Assembly: GCA_041397365.1 (NCBI GenBank)
Contig: JAWKWT010000001.1
Location: forward strand, 496,001-560,000
DNA length: 64,000 bases
DNA from: P52-10 sp041397365
Lineage (GTDB): Bacteria; Pseudomonadota; Alphaproteobacteria; Rhizobiales; Xanthobacteraceae
Direction of reading: 5' to 3'
Numbering within the stretch: position 1 is the stretch's first letter; every line of letters starts with the position of its first letter. The position numbers and the translations under genes were made by a program. The notes below the pieces were generated by a model. The model did no database searches. It was not told where the DNA came from and was given only the letters and a program-made list of their open reading frames with translations. This document shows, in pieces, positions 45,572 to 54,754 of the stretch.

Positions 45572-46444
45572 TCACGTGCGCTGGGCGCGGTCCTTCTTGT
45601 TCTGTGCTTCGATGGAATCGCGCGCGGCCTTCCAGTCGGCATCGCTCCAGTTGCGCAGCTCGTAGAAATTGCCGCCGGTCGCCAGCGCCTGCGCGCCGTC
45701 GAGCGCGATGGTCTCGCCGTTGATCCAGTCGCAGCCGCCGGAAATCAGGAAGGTCGCGAGATTCTCAAGCTCCTCCATGGTGCCGACCCGGCCCATCGGA
45801 TTGACGCGCTTGGTGCGCGCGCCGGGCTCGTCGCCCGGATTCAGCCGCTTGCTCATGCCTTCCGTCGGAATTTCGCCGGGCGCGATGGCGTTGATGCGGA
45901 TGCCGTAGCGACCCCATTCGGTCGCGAGCGACATCGTCATCGCATGCACGGCGGCCTTGCTCATCGCCGAGGGCACAACGAACGGCCCGCCATTGCGCAC
46001 CCAGGTGGTGACGATCGAGACGACATTGCCGCGCTGGTTTTGCGCGATCCAGCGGCGGCCGACCGCGTGCGTCACATAGAAGGTGCCGTGCATGACGATG
46101 TTGGCGACGGCGTCGAAGCCGCGCGGCGACAGGTCCTGCGTGCGCGAGATGAAATTTCCGGCGGCGTTGTTGACGAGATCGGTCAGCGGTCCGCTCTCGA
46201 AGATCGTCTCGATCATGTGATCGACCGCGGCGGCGTCGCGGATGTCGACGCCGTGGCTGACGACCTTGCCGCCGTAAGCGGCCATCAGCTCCTTCGCGGT
46301 GTCGTCGCAGACGCCCTTGCGGCGGCCGCAGATATGCACTTCCGCGCCGAGCCGGAGAAAGCGCGTGCCCATCGCCTTGCCGAGACCGGTGCCGCCGCCG
46401 GTCACGAGAATGCGCCTGCCTTTGAGTAGGCCGCCTGCGAACAT
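45572..46444 (-). CDS. SDR family, 2,4-dienoyl-CoA reductase-like
   Basis: 290 aa SDR. NADP site ILVTGGGTGLGKAMGTRFLR with ICGRRK after strand 2. The usual Tyr-x-x-x-Lys reads SAMSK: Tyr is Ser. That is the hallmark of the eukaryotic DECR-type 2,4-dienoyl-CoA reductases (PSAxxKAxV...SLAxEWGxYG, then INAIAPGEIPTEG), and the surrounding PSAMSKAAVHAMTMSLATEW fits. It would reduce 2,4-dienoyl-CoA formed in oxidation of unsaturated fatty acids with even-position double bonds. ATG 46444 is chosen; the long upstream frame overlaps the antisense crotonase and is not coding. Confidence 0.82.
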   Translation of the reverse strand: MFAGGLLKGRRILVTGGGTGLGKAMGTRFLRLGAEVHICGRRKGVCDDTAKELMAAYGGKVVSHGVDIRDAAAVDHMIETIFESGPLTDLVNNAAGNFISRTQDLSPRGFDAVANIVMHGTFYVTHAVGRRWIAQNQRGNVVSIVTTWVRNGGPFVVPSAMSKAAVHAMTMSLATEWGRYGIRINAIAPGEIPTEGMSKRLNPGDEPGARTKRVNPMGRVGTMEELENLATFLISGGCDWINGETIALDGAQALATGGNFYELRNWSDADWKAARDSIEAQNKKDRAQRT

Positions 46445-46546
46445 GGACGTCTCCCCGATCGTGTTATGCGTTCCGGACGATTGACTAAATCGCACCGAAG
46501 CCTTTCTGTGAAGGGATAAAGTTTGGAAGCTTTTTTGGGAGGGATC

Positions 46547-47353
46547 ATGAACGACCGCGTGACAGTGACCATGACCGACGGCGTCGCCGACGTCCGGCTG
46601 GTGCGCGCCGACAAGATGAACGCGCTCGATCTGGCGATGTTTCAGGCGCTGATCGATACGGCGGAGAAGCTGAGGACGACCAGCGGCCTTCGCGCGGTGG
46701 TGATCTCCGGCGAGGGACGGGCGTTTTGCGCAGGGCTGGACATGGGCCGGTTCGCGGCGATGAAGGAAGGCAATAGCGGCGGCACCACGACGCAGCACGA
46801 TACCACGGTGCGCCTGTATGGGCAGGCCAATCGGCCGCAGCAGGCGGTGTGGGGCTGGCGGTTGCTGCCGGTGCCGGTGATCGCGGCGGTGCATGGCGTC
46901 GCGCTTGGCGGCGGCTTCCAGCTCGCGCTCGGCGCCGACATGCGGTTCGTCGCGCCGGACACGCGGATGTCGATCATGGAAATCAAATGGGGCCTGATCC
47001 CGGACATGGCGGGAACGCCGATCCTCCCCAGACTGATCCGCGACGACGTGCTGCGCGACCTCACTTATACGGGGCGCATTTTCTCCGCGCAGGAGGCGCT
47101 GGGCTGGGGCCTTGCGACGCGCATCTGCGACGATCCGTACAAGGAGGCGCTTGAGGCGGCGCGCGAAATCGCCGGCAAGAATCCGGATGCGATCCGCGCC
47201 GCCAAGCGCATGTACAACGATCTGATGGGCGACGCAGGTCCGGCATTGATGGCCGAATCCGTCGAGCAGAAGAAGCTGAGCGGTTCGCCCAATCAGAAGG
47301 AAGCCGTGCGCGCCAATCTGGAAAAGCGCGCACCGAAATTTGCGGACGGCTAG
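46547..47353 (+). CDS. Crotonase/enoyl-CoA hydratase family protein
   Basis: 268 aa. VADVRLVRADKMNALDLAMF, GRAFCAGLDMGRF (oxyanion 1) and VIAAVHGVALGGGFQLALGA (oxyanion 2, full GxxxGGG). The later catalytic region reads MEIKWGLIPDMAGTPILPRL, with Asp in the second catalytic position like isomerases and dienoyl-CoA isomerases. ATG 46547 has GGGAGGG five to seven bases upstream. Divergent from the DECR-like gene, consistent with a shared role in unsaturated acyl-CoA handling. Confidence 0.87.
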   Translation: MNDRVTVTMTDGVADVRLVRADKMNALDLAMFQALIDTAEKLRTTSGLRAVVISGEGRAFCAGLDMGRFAAMKEGNSGGTTTQHDTTVRLYGQANRPQQAVWGWRLLPVPVIAAVHGVALGGGFQLALGADMRFVAPDTRMSIMEIKWGLIPDMAGTPILPRLIRDDVLRDLTYTGRIFSAQEALGWGLATRICDDPYKEALEAAREIAGKNPDAIRAAKRMYNDLMGDAGPALMAESVEQKKLSGSPNQKEAVRANLEKRAPKFADG

Positions 47354-47403
47354 TCGCGCAAGAGCTGACCTGATCGAAGCGGATGGACCGTGATCCATTC
47401 TCC

Positions 47404-47446
47404 GTCATGGCCGGGCTTCGTCCCGGCCATCCACGTCTTACTTGAG
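47404..47446. repeat. Partial copy of the CATGGCCGG repeat
   Basis: GTCATGGCCGGGCTTCGTCC then CGGCCATCCACGTCTTA: the left half of the element seen at 18508-18624, in the 156-base gap between a crotonase stop and the aminotransferase stop (convergent genes). Confidence 0.7.
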
Positions 47447-47509
47447 CGCGACCGCCGTTCTTCGAACGACGATGTCGCCAGCATGACAGCTTCTCTATCG
47501 CTCAAACAC

Positions 47510-48699
47510 TCACGCCGCCGCGACGCCCGCGCCCAGCGACTTGATCGCCGCCTCCGTGCCGCCCGCGCCGTGGGGAATGTTCAGCGCCGTCAGCGCGACT
47601 TCGGCGGAGCCGAGCACGCCGAGGATCATCGGCGCATTGACGTGGCCCATATGCGCGATGCGGAACGCCTTGCCGGTGAGGTCGCCGATGCCCGCGCCGA
47701 GCACGACGCCGCATTTTTTGTTGCAGAAATCGCGGAATGCCTTGAGCTGTTCGGAATCATGCATGAGCACCGTCGTCACCGTGTTCGAGCGCTCGGACGG
47801 CTCCTCGATGTTGAAGCTGAGCGCCTGCCCCTCGGACCATTTCTCGACCGCCGCGCGCACCGCCTCGGCGAGCAGCCTGTGGCGGACGATCACATTGTCG
47901 AGTCCTTCCTCGAACAGCATGTTGAGCGCCTGCCGCAAGCCGAACATCAGATGCATCGGCGCGGTGCCGGCATATTTGTTGTAGTGCATCTCGCTGTCGC
48001 GCGCGGTCCAGTCCCAATAGGGCGTGCACAGATTGGCGGTCTTGTGAATCCGCGCGCGCGGTCGTTCGCGGCGGCGAAGCCGAGGCCCGGCGGCGTCATC
48101 AGACCCTTTTGCGAGCCCGACACCGCGACATCGACACCCCATTCGTCCATTCTGAACGGCACGCAGCCGAGCGAGGCGACGACATCGACCATGAACAGCG
48201 CCTTGTGGCCCGCGGCCTTGATCGCCTTGCCGATCGCCTCGATGTCGTTGCCGACGCCCGACGCGGTGTCGACCTGCGTCACCAGGATCGCCTTGATCTC
48301 GCCCTTGGTGTCCTGCTTCAGCCGCGCCTCGACGTCCTCGGGCTTCACCGCGCGCCGCCAGCCGCCTTTCAGCGTCTCGACCTCGACGCCGAGCCGGCCG
48401 GCGAACTCGCCCCAGCCGACCGCGAAGCGGCCGCTCTCCAGCACCAGAATTTTATCGCCGCGTGAAAGAACGTTGGTCAGCGCGCCCTCCCAGGCGCCGT
48501 GCCCGTTGGAGATGTAGACATAGGCGTGGCCCTTGGTGCCGAACAAGGTCGGCAGATCGCGCATCAGGCTGTCGGTGATGCCGAGCAGTTCGCCGGAATA
48601 GATGTCGATCGACGGGCGATGCATCGCGCGCAGCACCTCGTCGGGGATCACGGTGGGGCCGGGAATGGCCAGAAATTCACGGCCCGCTCGAACGGTCAT
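47510..48699 (-). pseudogene. Class V aminotransferase (alanine-glyoxylate type), frameshifted
   Basis: PLP enzyme of the serine-pyruvate/alanine-glyoxylate family. The first frame (ATG 48699) has FLAIPGPTVIPDEVLRAMHR, SNGHGAWEGALTNVL and the PLP Lys in AVSGSQKGLMTPPGLGF, and loses phase in the alternating CG run at 48050-48060. The rest is one base over: IHKTANLCTPYWDWTARDSE, YAGTAPMHLMFGLRQALNML, FRIAHMGHVNAPMILGVLGS, stop 47510. With one base corrected it is about 396 aa and complete. Likely reactions: glyoxylate + alanine or serine. The CG dinucleotide run is a typical error site. Confidence 0.85.
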
Positions 48700-48841
48700 T
48701 TTCTGTGGTCCTCGGAAAATTCACCTGCCTGCGTGCAATTTCGCAGGCTTGCACTCTGACACGGCTTCGCGCGCCGCGAAAGCGAGCGTCGCTGCAAAAA
48801 TAAAAGAGGGCCAGGTCCGGTTGTCCGCCCGGTGCGCGAAT

Positions 48842-49759
48842 TCATTCCGGCAGCGGTATGAATTCGGTCTCGTCCGGTACTTTCGCGAAGCGCCCGGATT
48901 TCCAGTCCGCTTTCGCCTGCTCGATCCGCTCCTTGCTGGAGGAGACGAAATTCCACCAGATATGGCGCGGGCCTTCCAGCGCCGCGCCGCCGAGAAACAT
49001 CATCCGCGCATCGCGCGTTGCGCGAACGGTGATGCGGTCGCCGGGACGGAAGATCAGCAGCCGAGGTCCTTCGAATCTGTCGCCTGCGATCTCGACCTCG
49101 CCATCCACCAGATAGATCGCGCGCTCTTCATGGTCGGCATCGAGCGGCGCACTGGCGCCCGCGGCGAGCGCGACCTCGGCATAGAACCAGTCCGACACTC
49201 TTTCCACCGGCGACGATTTGCCGAACGCCTGTCCGGCGATGATGCGGGTGGACAAGCCGGTGTCGGTCACGGTCGGCAGAAGGTCGGCGGCGTAATGCTG
49301 AAAGGACGGGGCGATTTCCTCCTGGCCTTTCGGCAGCGCGATCCAGCTTTGCAGGCCGAGCATCAGTTGGCCGTTGGCGCGCGGCACCTCGGGCGTCCGC
49401 TCGGAATGGGCGATGCCGCGTCCGGCCGTCATCAGATTCATCGCGCCGGGCTTGATCTCCTGGATGTGCCCTTCGCTGTCACGATGCATGATGCTGCCGT
49501 CGAACAGATAGGTGACGGTCGCAAGCCCGATATGCGGATGCGGGCGCACGTCCATGCCATGGCCGGCGACGAACTGCATCGGCCCCATCTGATCGAAGAA
49601 GATGAAGGGACCGACCATCTGCCGCCGGCCATGCGGCAGGGCGCGGCGCACGGCGAAGTCGTCGCCGAGGTCACGCGTGCGCGGCACGATGACGAGATCG
49701 AGCGCATCGCAGCTTTGCGGATCGCCGAGGATCGGATCGGAAGACGGTTGCCAGCTCAT
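48842..49759 (-). CDS. Pirin family protein
   Basis: 305 aa bicupin. Metal ligands are in the first cupin: DVRPHPHIGLATVTYLFDG (two His) and GRGIAHSERTPE (third His and Glu). The second cupin has DADHEERAIYLVDGEVEIAG. Some pirins are quercetin dioxygenases or redox-sensitive regulators; the role here is unknown. ATG 49759 (MSWQPSSDPILGD) has GAGGTG upstream. Convergent or adjacent genes give no clear functional link. Confidence 0.9.
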   Translation of the reverse strand: MSWQPSSDPILGDPQSCDALDLVIVPRTRDLGDDFAVRRALPHGRRQMVGPFIFFDQMGPMQFVAGHGMDVRPHPHIGLATVTYLFDGSIMHRDSEGHIQEIKPGAMNLMTAGRGIAHSERTPEVPRANGQLMLGLQSWIALPKGQEEIAPSFQHYAADLLPTVTDTGLSTRIIAGQAFGKSSPVERVSDWFYAEVALAAGASAPLDADHEERAIYLVDGEVEIAGDRFEGPRLLIFRPGDRITVRATRDARMMFLGGAALEGPRHIWWNFVSSSKERIEQAKADWKSGRFAKVPDETEFIPLPE

Positions 49760-49858
49760 GTCGGCACCTCCTTGTTTCGTACGGGCGGCCGGAGTTTCCG
49801 GCCACCGCGTCTTGTGCAATCCACCATCAACAGATGGCGTTCGTTTGACGAAGACGCT

Positions 49859-50774
49859 TCAGATCGCGTCCCAGTTGAACACGTCGCCGGAGCGTTCGAG
49901 CTTGTAGAACGAACCCTTCAGCGCCGGCATGCCGTGCTCGGCGAGCGACTGCACGGTCCAGCCTTCGCCGCGATGCACGGAGCGGATCGGCCGCGACTGA
50001 CCCATCAGGAAGATTTCGTTCATGCGCACGCCGAAGATCTGTCCGGTGACCTCCTTGGAGGCGTCGCTCAAAAGATAGGCGGCGACCGGCGCGATCTTCT
50101 CCGGACCCATCTGCTGGATCTTGGCGACGCGCGCCTTTTCTTCGTCCGTCTCGGTCGGGATCGTGCCGATCAGCCGGCTCCAGGCGAAGGGCGAGATGCA
50201 GTTCGAGCGCACGTTGAAGCGCTGCATGTCGAGCGCGATCGACTTCGACAGGCCGACGATGCCGAGCTTTGCCGCCGCGTAATTCGCCTGACCGAAATTG
50301 CCGATCAGGCCGGAGGTCGAGGTGAAATGCACGAACGAGCCGCTCTGCTGTTCCTTGAAGATGCGCGCGGCCGCATGCGCGACATAGAACGAGCCCATCA
50401 GATGAACCTTGATGACCTGCTCGAACGCATCAACGCTCATGCGATGGAAAATCGCGTCGCGCAGGATGCCGGCATTGTTGACGACGCCGTCGAGACGGCC
50501 AAACTTGTCGATCGCGGTTTGCACGATCTTGCTGGCGGGAATGGCTTCGGCCACCGATTCGAAATTCGCCACCGCCGATCCGCCGCGCTTGGTGATTTCC
50601 TGTACCACCTCCTCGGCCGGGGTGGCGTTCGAGCCGGAGCCGTCGGCGGCGACGCCCGGATCGTTGACGACCACCTTTGCGCCTTCCGCCGCGCACAGCA
50701 GTGCGATGTCGCGGCCGATGCCGCGGCCCGCGCCGGTGACGACGATGACTTTTCCTTCGAGCGACGGCGGCCAT
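49859..50774 (-). pseudogene. SDR oxidoreductase (MFE2-like), frameshifted near the start
   Basis: From ATG 50774 the first three codons are out of phase with the rest. One base off, the sequence reads SLEGKVIVVTGAGRGIGRDI (the NAD site) and continues VVVNDPGVAADGSGSNATPA, VVNNAGILRDAIFHRMS, the Tyr-Lys pair in ANYAAAKLGIVGLSKSIALD, to FYKLERSGDVFNWDAI. There is no in-frame start codon upstream of GTG 50674, so an indel at 50761-50771 is needed. The sequence resembles the dehydrogenase domain of peroxisomal-type multifunctional enzyme 2 (3-hydroxyacyl-CoA dehydrogenase), and fits the beta-oxidation genes around it. Confidence 0.82.
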
Positions 50775-50929
50775 GGAGTTCCTCTCTGTTGGGCGTCTTT
50801 TGAATGCGATCGGCCCCGCGCGCGCTGCCTGTGCGGTCTGGCCAGGCCTATTCGACCCGGCTCTCGGGTTCCAATGCAATGCCGAGTTTCGATCGTAATT
50901 ATTCATTCATGTCAGTTAGATAAGGAGGC

Positions 50930-50958
50930 TTGATCTGATTGCTGCGCTGCACCATAAT
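50930..50958 (+). promoter_or_regulatory. Candidate sigma-70 promoter for the GNAT gene
   Basis: TTGATC (50930-50935), 17-base spacer, CATAAT (50953-50958), in locally AT-rich DNA about 50 bases before the ATG at 51010, which has AAGGAGA at 50999-51005. Pattern-based only. Confidence 0.5.
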
Positions 50959-51009
50959 GGGCGCCTAGGGATCTGACGCCTCCTTGAGGGCTTTCACAAG
51001 GAGAGACAA

Positions 51010-51519
51010 ATGCCAATCGACGAGGCCGTTCGCCTCTTCGGCGGCACTATCCACGTTCTCGATCCTCAGGATGAGCCTGAGTTGCACGCCCATTTCCTGC
51101 GGCTCGGCCCCGAGAGTAGCCGCAGCCGTTTCAACGGCGTGGTCGACGACGCTTTCATAGCTCGCTATGCGGCGAGCTGCTTCAAGCCGGGGGTCACCGT
51201 CCTCGGCTATGTCGAGGGCGGCGCGATTCACGCCGCGGCCGAACTGCACGCCTCCACCCGTCCGACCGACGAGACGGCCGAGATTGCCTTCAGCGTCGAA
51301 CGGCACTGGCGGCGCAAGGGAATCGGCAGCGCGCTGTTCAAGGCACTGCTGATGCCGGCGCTCCAGGCGGGCTATGAAAGGCTGCGCGTCATCACCGGCG
51401 CCAGGTCGACTGGCAGCGGAACATGCACTCGGCACCAAACCACCGCCGAAGGGCAATTGATAATCAACGATCTCGCCGATCTCGCCGGCCATGTCACGCC
51501 GTTCGCGCCGGCGGCGTAG
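51010..51519 (+). CDS. GNAT family N-acetyltransferase, C-terminus doubtful
   Basis: 169 aa as read. The N-terminal two thirds is a GNAT: HAHFLRLGPESSRSRFNGVV, AELHASTRPTDETAEIAFSV and the acetyl-CoA loop WRRKGIGSALFKALLMPALQ. After LRVITGA the sequence (RSTGSGTCTRHQTTAEGQLI) no longer looks like the expected helix and strand. Another frame at 51432-51450 reads ALGTK, similar to the family's MRAL-x-x-KFGA helix, so one or more indels are likely there. Preceded by a good ribosome site and a promoter. Substrate unknown. Confidence 0.65.
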   Translation: MPIDEAVRLFGGTIHVLDPQDEPELHAHFLRLGPESSRSRFNGVVDDAFIARYAASCFKPGVTVLGYVEGGAIHAAAELHASTRPTDETAEIAFSVERHWRRKGIGSALFKALLMPALQAGYERLRVITGARSTGSGTCTRHQTTAEGQLIINDLADLAGHVTPFAPAA

Positions 51520-51568
51520 AGCGCGATCCGTTCAAGTTGAATCAGCCCGGCTTTCGCCGTTCTTGTTT

Positions 51569-51639
51569 GAGCATGATCTAATCCGACCTGAGCGGCCGCG
51601 AAGCGCAAACCGTCTGTTCCCACTTTTCGGGATCATGCC
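51569..51639. repeat. GAGCATGATC palindromic repeat with insert, just after polA
   Basis: GAGCATGATC ... CCCACTTTTCGGGATCATGCC with a 22-base insert (CTGAGCGGCCGCGAAGCGCA) in the middle. Begins two bases after the polA stop on the minus strand, same orientation as at nfuA and the PanE-like gene. Confidence 0.8.
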
Positions 51640-51640
51640 T

Positions 51641-54600
51641 TCAATGCGCTTCGTCCCAATTCTGGGCCGCGCGGGCGTCGACCTGAAGCGGCACCGACAG
51701 GATGACCGCCGGGAACGGCGCGTCCTGCATCGTGTGCTGAACCACCGGCAGGGTCGCCGCGACTTCGTCGTCCGGCACCTCGAAAATCAGTTCGTCGTGC
51801 ACCTGGAGCAGCATGCGGGCCGAGAGCTTTTTGGCCGCGAGCGCATCGTCCATGCGCACCATCGCGCGGCGGATGATGTCGGCGGCTGAACCTTGCAGCC
51901 GCGCATTGATGGCGGCGCGGTTCATTGAATGAGCGCACCGACGGGTTCGACGCCTTGAATCTCCGGGTAATGGCATTTGCGGCCAAACAGCGTCGTCACA
52001 TAACCATGCTCGCGGCAGAAGTCGCGGGTGGCGTCCATGTAGGCGCGGATGCCGGGGAAGCGTTCGAAATATTTCTTGATGTAAGCGCTCGCCTCCTCGC
52101 GCGGAATGCCGAGCTGGTTGGCGAGGCCGAAGGCGGAAATGCCGTAGATGATGCCGAAATTGATCGCCTTCGCGCGCCGCCGGATTTCGCCCGGCATGCC
52201 CTTGATCGGCACGCCGAACATTTCGGACGCCGTCATCGCGTGAATGTCCAGCCCGTCATTGAACGCCTGCTTGAGCGAGGGGATGTCGGCGATCTCCGCC
52301 AGCAGCCGCAATTCGATCTGCGAATAGTCGGCCGAGACCAGCTTGTGGCCGGCGGTGGCGACGAAGGCCTTGCGGATCTTGCGTCCATCCTCGGTGCGCA
52401 CCGGAATGTTTTGCAGGTTCGGATCGTTCGACGACAACCGTCCCGCGGCGGTTGCGGCGAGCGCATAAGAGGTGTGGACGCGCTGCGTCTGCGGGTTGAT
52501 GTAGCCGGGCAGGGACCGGTAGGTGTCGATTTCTGGCACCTGCCGCCACTCCAGAATCGTTTTCGGAAACGCATGTCCCTGTTCGGCGAGGTCGTCGAGA
52601 ATCTGCGCCGAGGTGGACCACGCGCCGGTCTTGGTCTTCGAGCCGCCCGGAAGCCCCATCTGCCGAACAGGATGTCGCCGAGCTGTTTCGGGCTGCCCGG
52701 ATTGATCGGCTCGCCGGCCATTTGCTGAATGTCGGCCTCCAGCCGCGCGGCGCTCTGGGCGAAATCGCCGGACAGGCGCGACAGCGTCTGCCGGTCCACC
52801 GAGATCCCGCGCTGCTCCATACGCGCCAGCGGCATCACAAGCGGACGCTCCAGCGTCTCATAGACGGTGAGCATATGCTCGGACACGAGCCGCGGCTTCA
52901 GCACGCGCCACAGCCGCAGCACCGCATCGGTGCGCGCCGCGGCGTAACCGGTCGCTTTGTCGATCTCGATCTGGTCGAAGGCGAGTCGATTTTTGCCGGT
53001 GCCCGTCACGCTGTCGCGGCTCGGCGGCTGATGCCCGAGCCAGGTCTCCGAGAGCGAGCCGATATCGTGCGCGCGGCGGCCTGCATCCAGCACATAGGAC
53101 ATCAGCATCACGTCCTCGATCGCGCGCATCGCGATTCCATGTTGGGCGAGAACCAGCGCGTCGAGTTTCAGATTGTGGCCGATCTTGAGATACGAGTCGC
53201 TTTCGAGCAGCGGCTTCAGCGCCCCCAGCACGTCGTGGGCGGAAAGCTGATCCGGCGCGAGGCCCGATGCGAACAATCCGTCGCCGTCGCCGTGCTTCTT
53301 GTGCTGCAACGGAATGTAGATCGCATCGTTGTCGCCAAGCGCCAGCGAGGCGCCGCACAATTCGGCCTGCATCGGGTCCGCGCCGGCCGTCTCGACGCCG
53401 ATCGCGAAATAACCCTGGTCGCGCGCGCGGGCGATCCAGGCCTGCAAATCGCCAGCGGTGCGGACCGTCGCGAGTTTTGCCGGATCGGAATGCGCGGCAC
53501 GGGCGGCCTGCGTGCGCGCGTCGGCCAATGCTTTCGGCGTCCGCTCGTCAGCTGCGTCTTGCTCGTCGCGCGGCGTTGTCCCCTTCGCCGGTGCGCCGGT
53601 GTCCGCGAACAGATCGCCGGTGCCGCCCCGTTCGCGGCTGGCGAGATTGGCGTCGGGCGCGATATCGGTCGTGTTGATCTCCGAATAATCGGCGACTCGC
53701 TTGGTCAGCGTGGTGAATTCCATCGCCTTGAGGAAGGCGATCAGCTTTCGTGCGTCCGGTTCGTGCACCGCCAGATCGGCGAGCGGCACGTCGAGCGGCA
53801 CCTTGTCATCGAGCAGCACGAGCTGACGCGAGATGCGCGCCTTCTCGGCGTTCTCGATCAGCGCCTCGCGCCGCTTCGGCTGTTTGATTTCGCCGGCCTG
53901 TGCCAGCAACGTGTCGAGGTCGCCATAGTCGGCGATCAGCTGCGCCGCGGTCTTGATGCCGATGCCGGGCACGCCCGGCACGTTGTCGACCGAATCGCCG
54001 GCGAGCGCCTGCACCTCGACGACCTTCTCCGGCGGCACGCCGAATTTCTCGATCACCTCGGCGATGCCGATACGGCGGTCCTTCATCGTGTCGTACATCG
54101 TCACGCAATCGGTGACGAGTTGCATCAGGTCCTTGTCGGAGGAGACGATGGTTGCGTCCGCGCCGCGTTCGCAGGCCTCGCGCACATAGGTCGCGATCAG
54201 ATCGTCGGCCTCGAAGCCGGCCTGCTCGAGGCAGGGCAGATCGAACGCGCGCACGGCGTCGCGGATCAGCGCGAATTGTGGGATCAGGTCGTCCGGCGCG
54301 GGCGGCCGATGCGCCTTGTAATCCGGATATGGCTTGTTGCGGAACGTGATCTCGGATTTGTCGAAGATGATGGCGAGATGCGTCGGCCGGTTGTCGTTCG
54401 GCATGTCGCGCAAGAGCTTCCACAGCATATTGCAGAAGCCGAGCACCGCGTTCACCTGCAAGCCGTCGGATTTCCGGTTCAGCGGCGGCAGCGCGTGATA
54501 GGCGCGGAAAATGTAGGAGGAGCCGTCGACCAGGAAGATGCCGCCGGCCATGTCACCGGATTTAACGTCGCCGGATTTTGGCGAGCGCACAGGGGCGGTC

Positions 54601-54671
54601 GTCGTCGTCGTCTCTGTCGCGGACGAAGATTTCGACGGTTTGGCCGCGGGCTTTGCAGGAGTTTTGGACAT
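51641..54671 (-). pseudogene. polA: DNA polymerase I, three frameshifts
   Basis: About 1009 codons. From ATG 54671: a basic Thr/Ser-rich leader, then the 5' nuclease (FLVDGSSYIFRAYHALPPL, LAGDSVDNVPGVPGIGIKTA; about 40-310), a 3'-5' exonuclease-like domain (about 410-610) and the polymerase domain (SADYSQIELRLLAEIADIPS, RRAKAINFGIIYGISAFGLA, LLQVHDELIFEVPDDEVAAT). Frame breaks: one base missing at 52661-52664, one extra at 51961-51967 and one extra at 51927-51932. The exonuclease motif 1, D-x-E in E. coli, reads G-V-E here (YFAIGVETAGADPM), so proofreading may be lost. PolA is usually required, so the indels are most likely assembly errors. Confidence 0.88.
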
Positions 54672-54754
54672 GCCGCCAATGTAAGGGCTTTGGCGGCGTT
54701 TGGCACCTGTTCCGCGGGCGATACGCAGGCGAAATTGCGCCGCCTGCTCCGCTT

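Noticed and set aside
46445..47398. N-terminal extension of the DECR-like SDR
   Set aside because: Lies antisense to a crotonase gene; the SDR domain begins at MFAGGLLKGRR.
51641..54671. Programmed frameshifting in polA
   Set aside because: Three shifts of both signs, no slippery heptamer with downstream structure seen, and similar breaks in unrelated genes; error is simpler.
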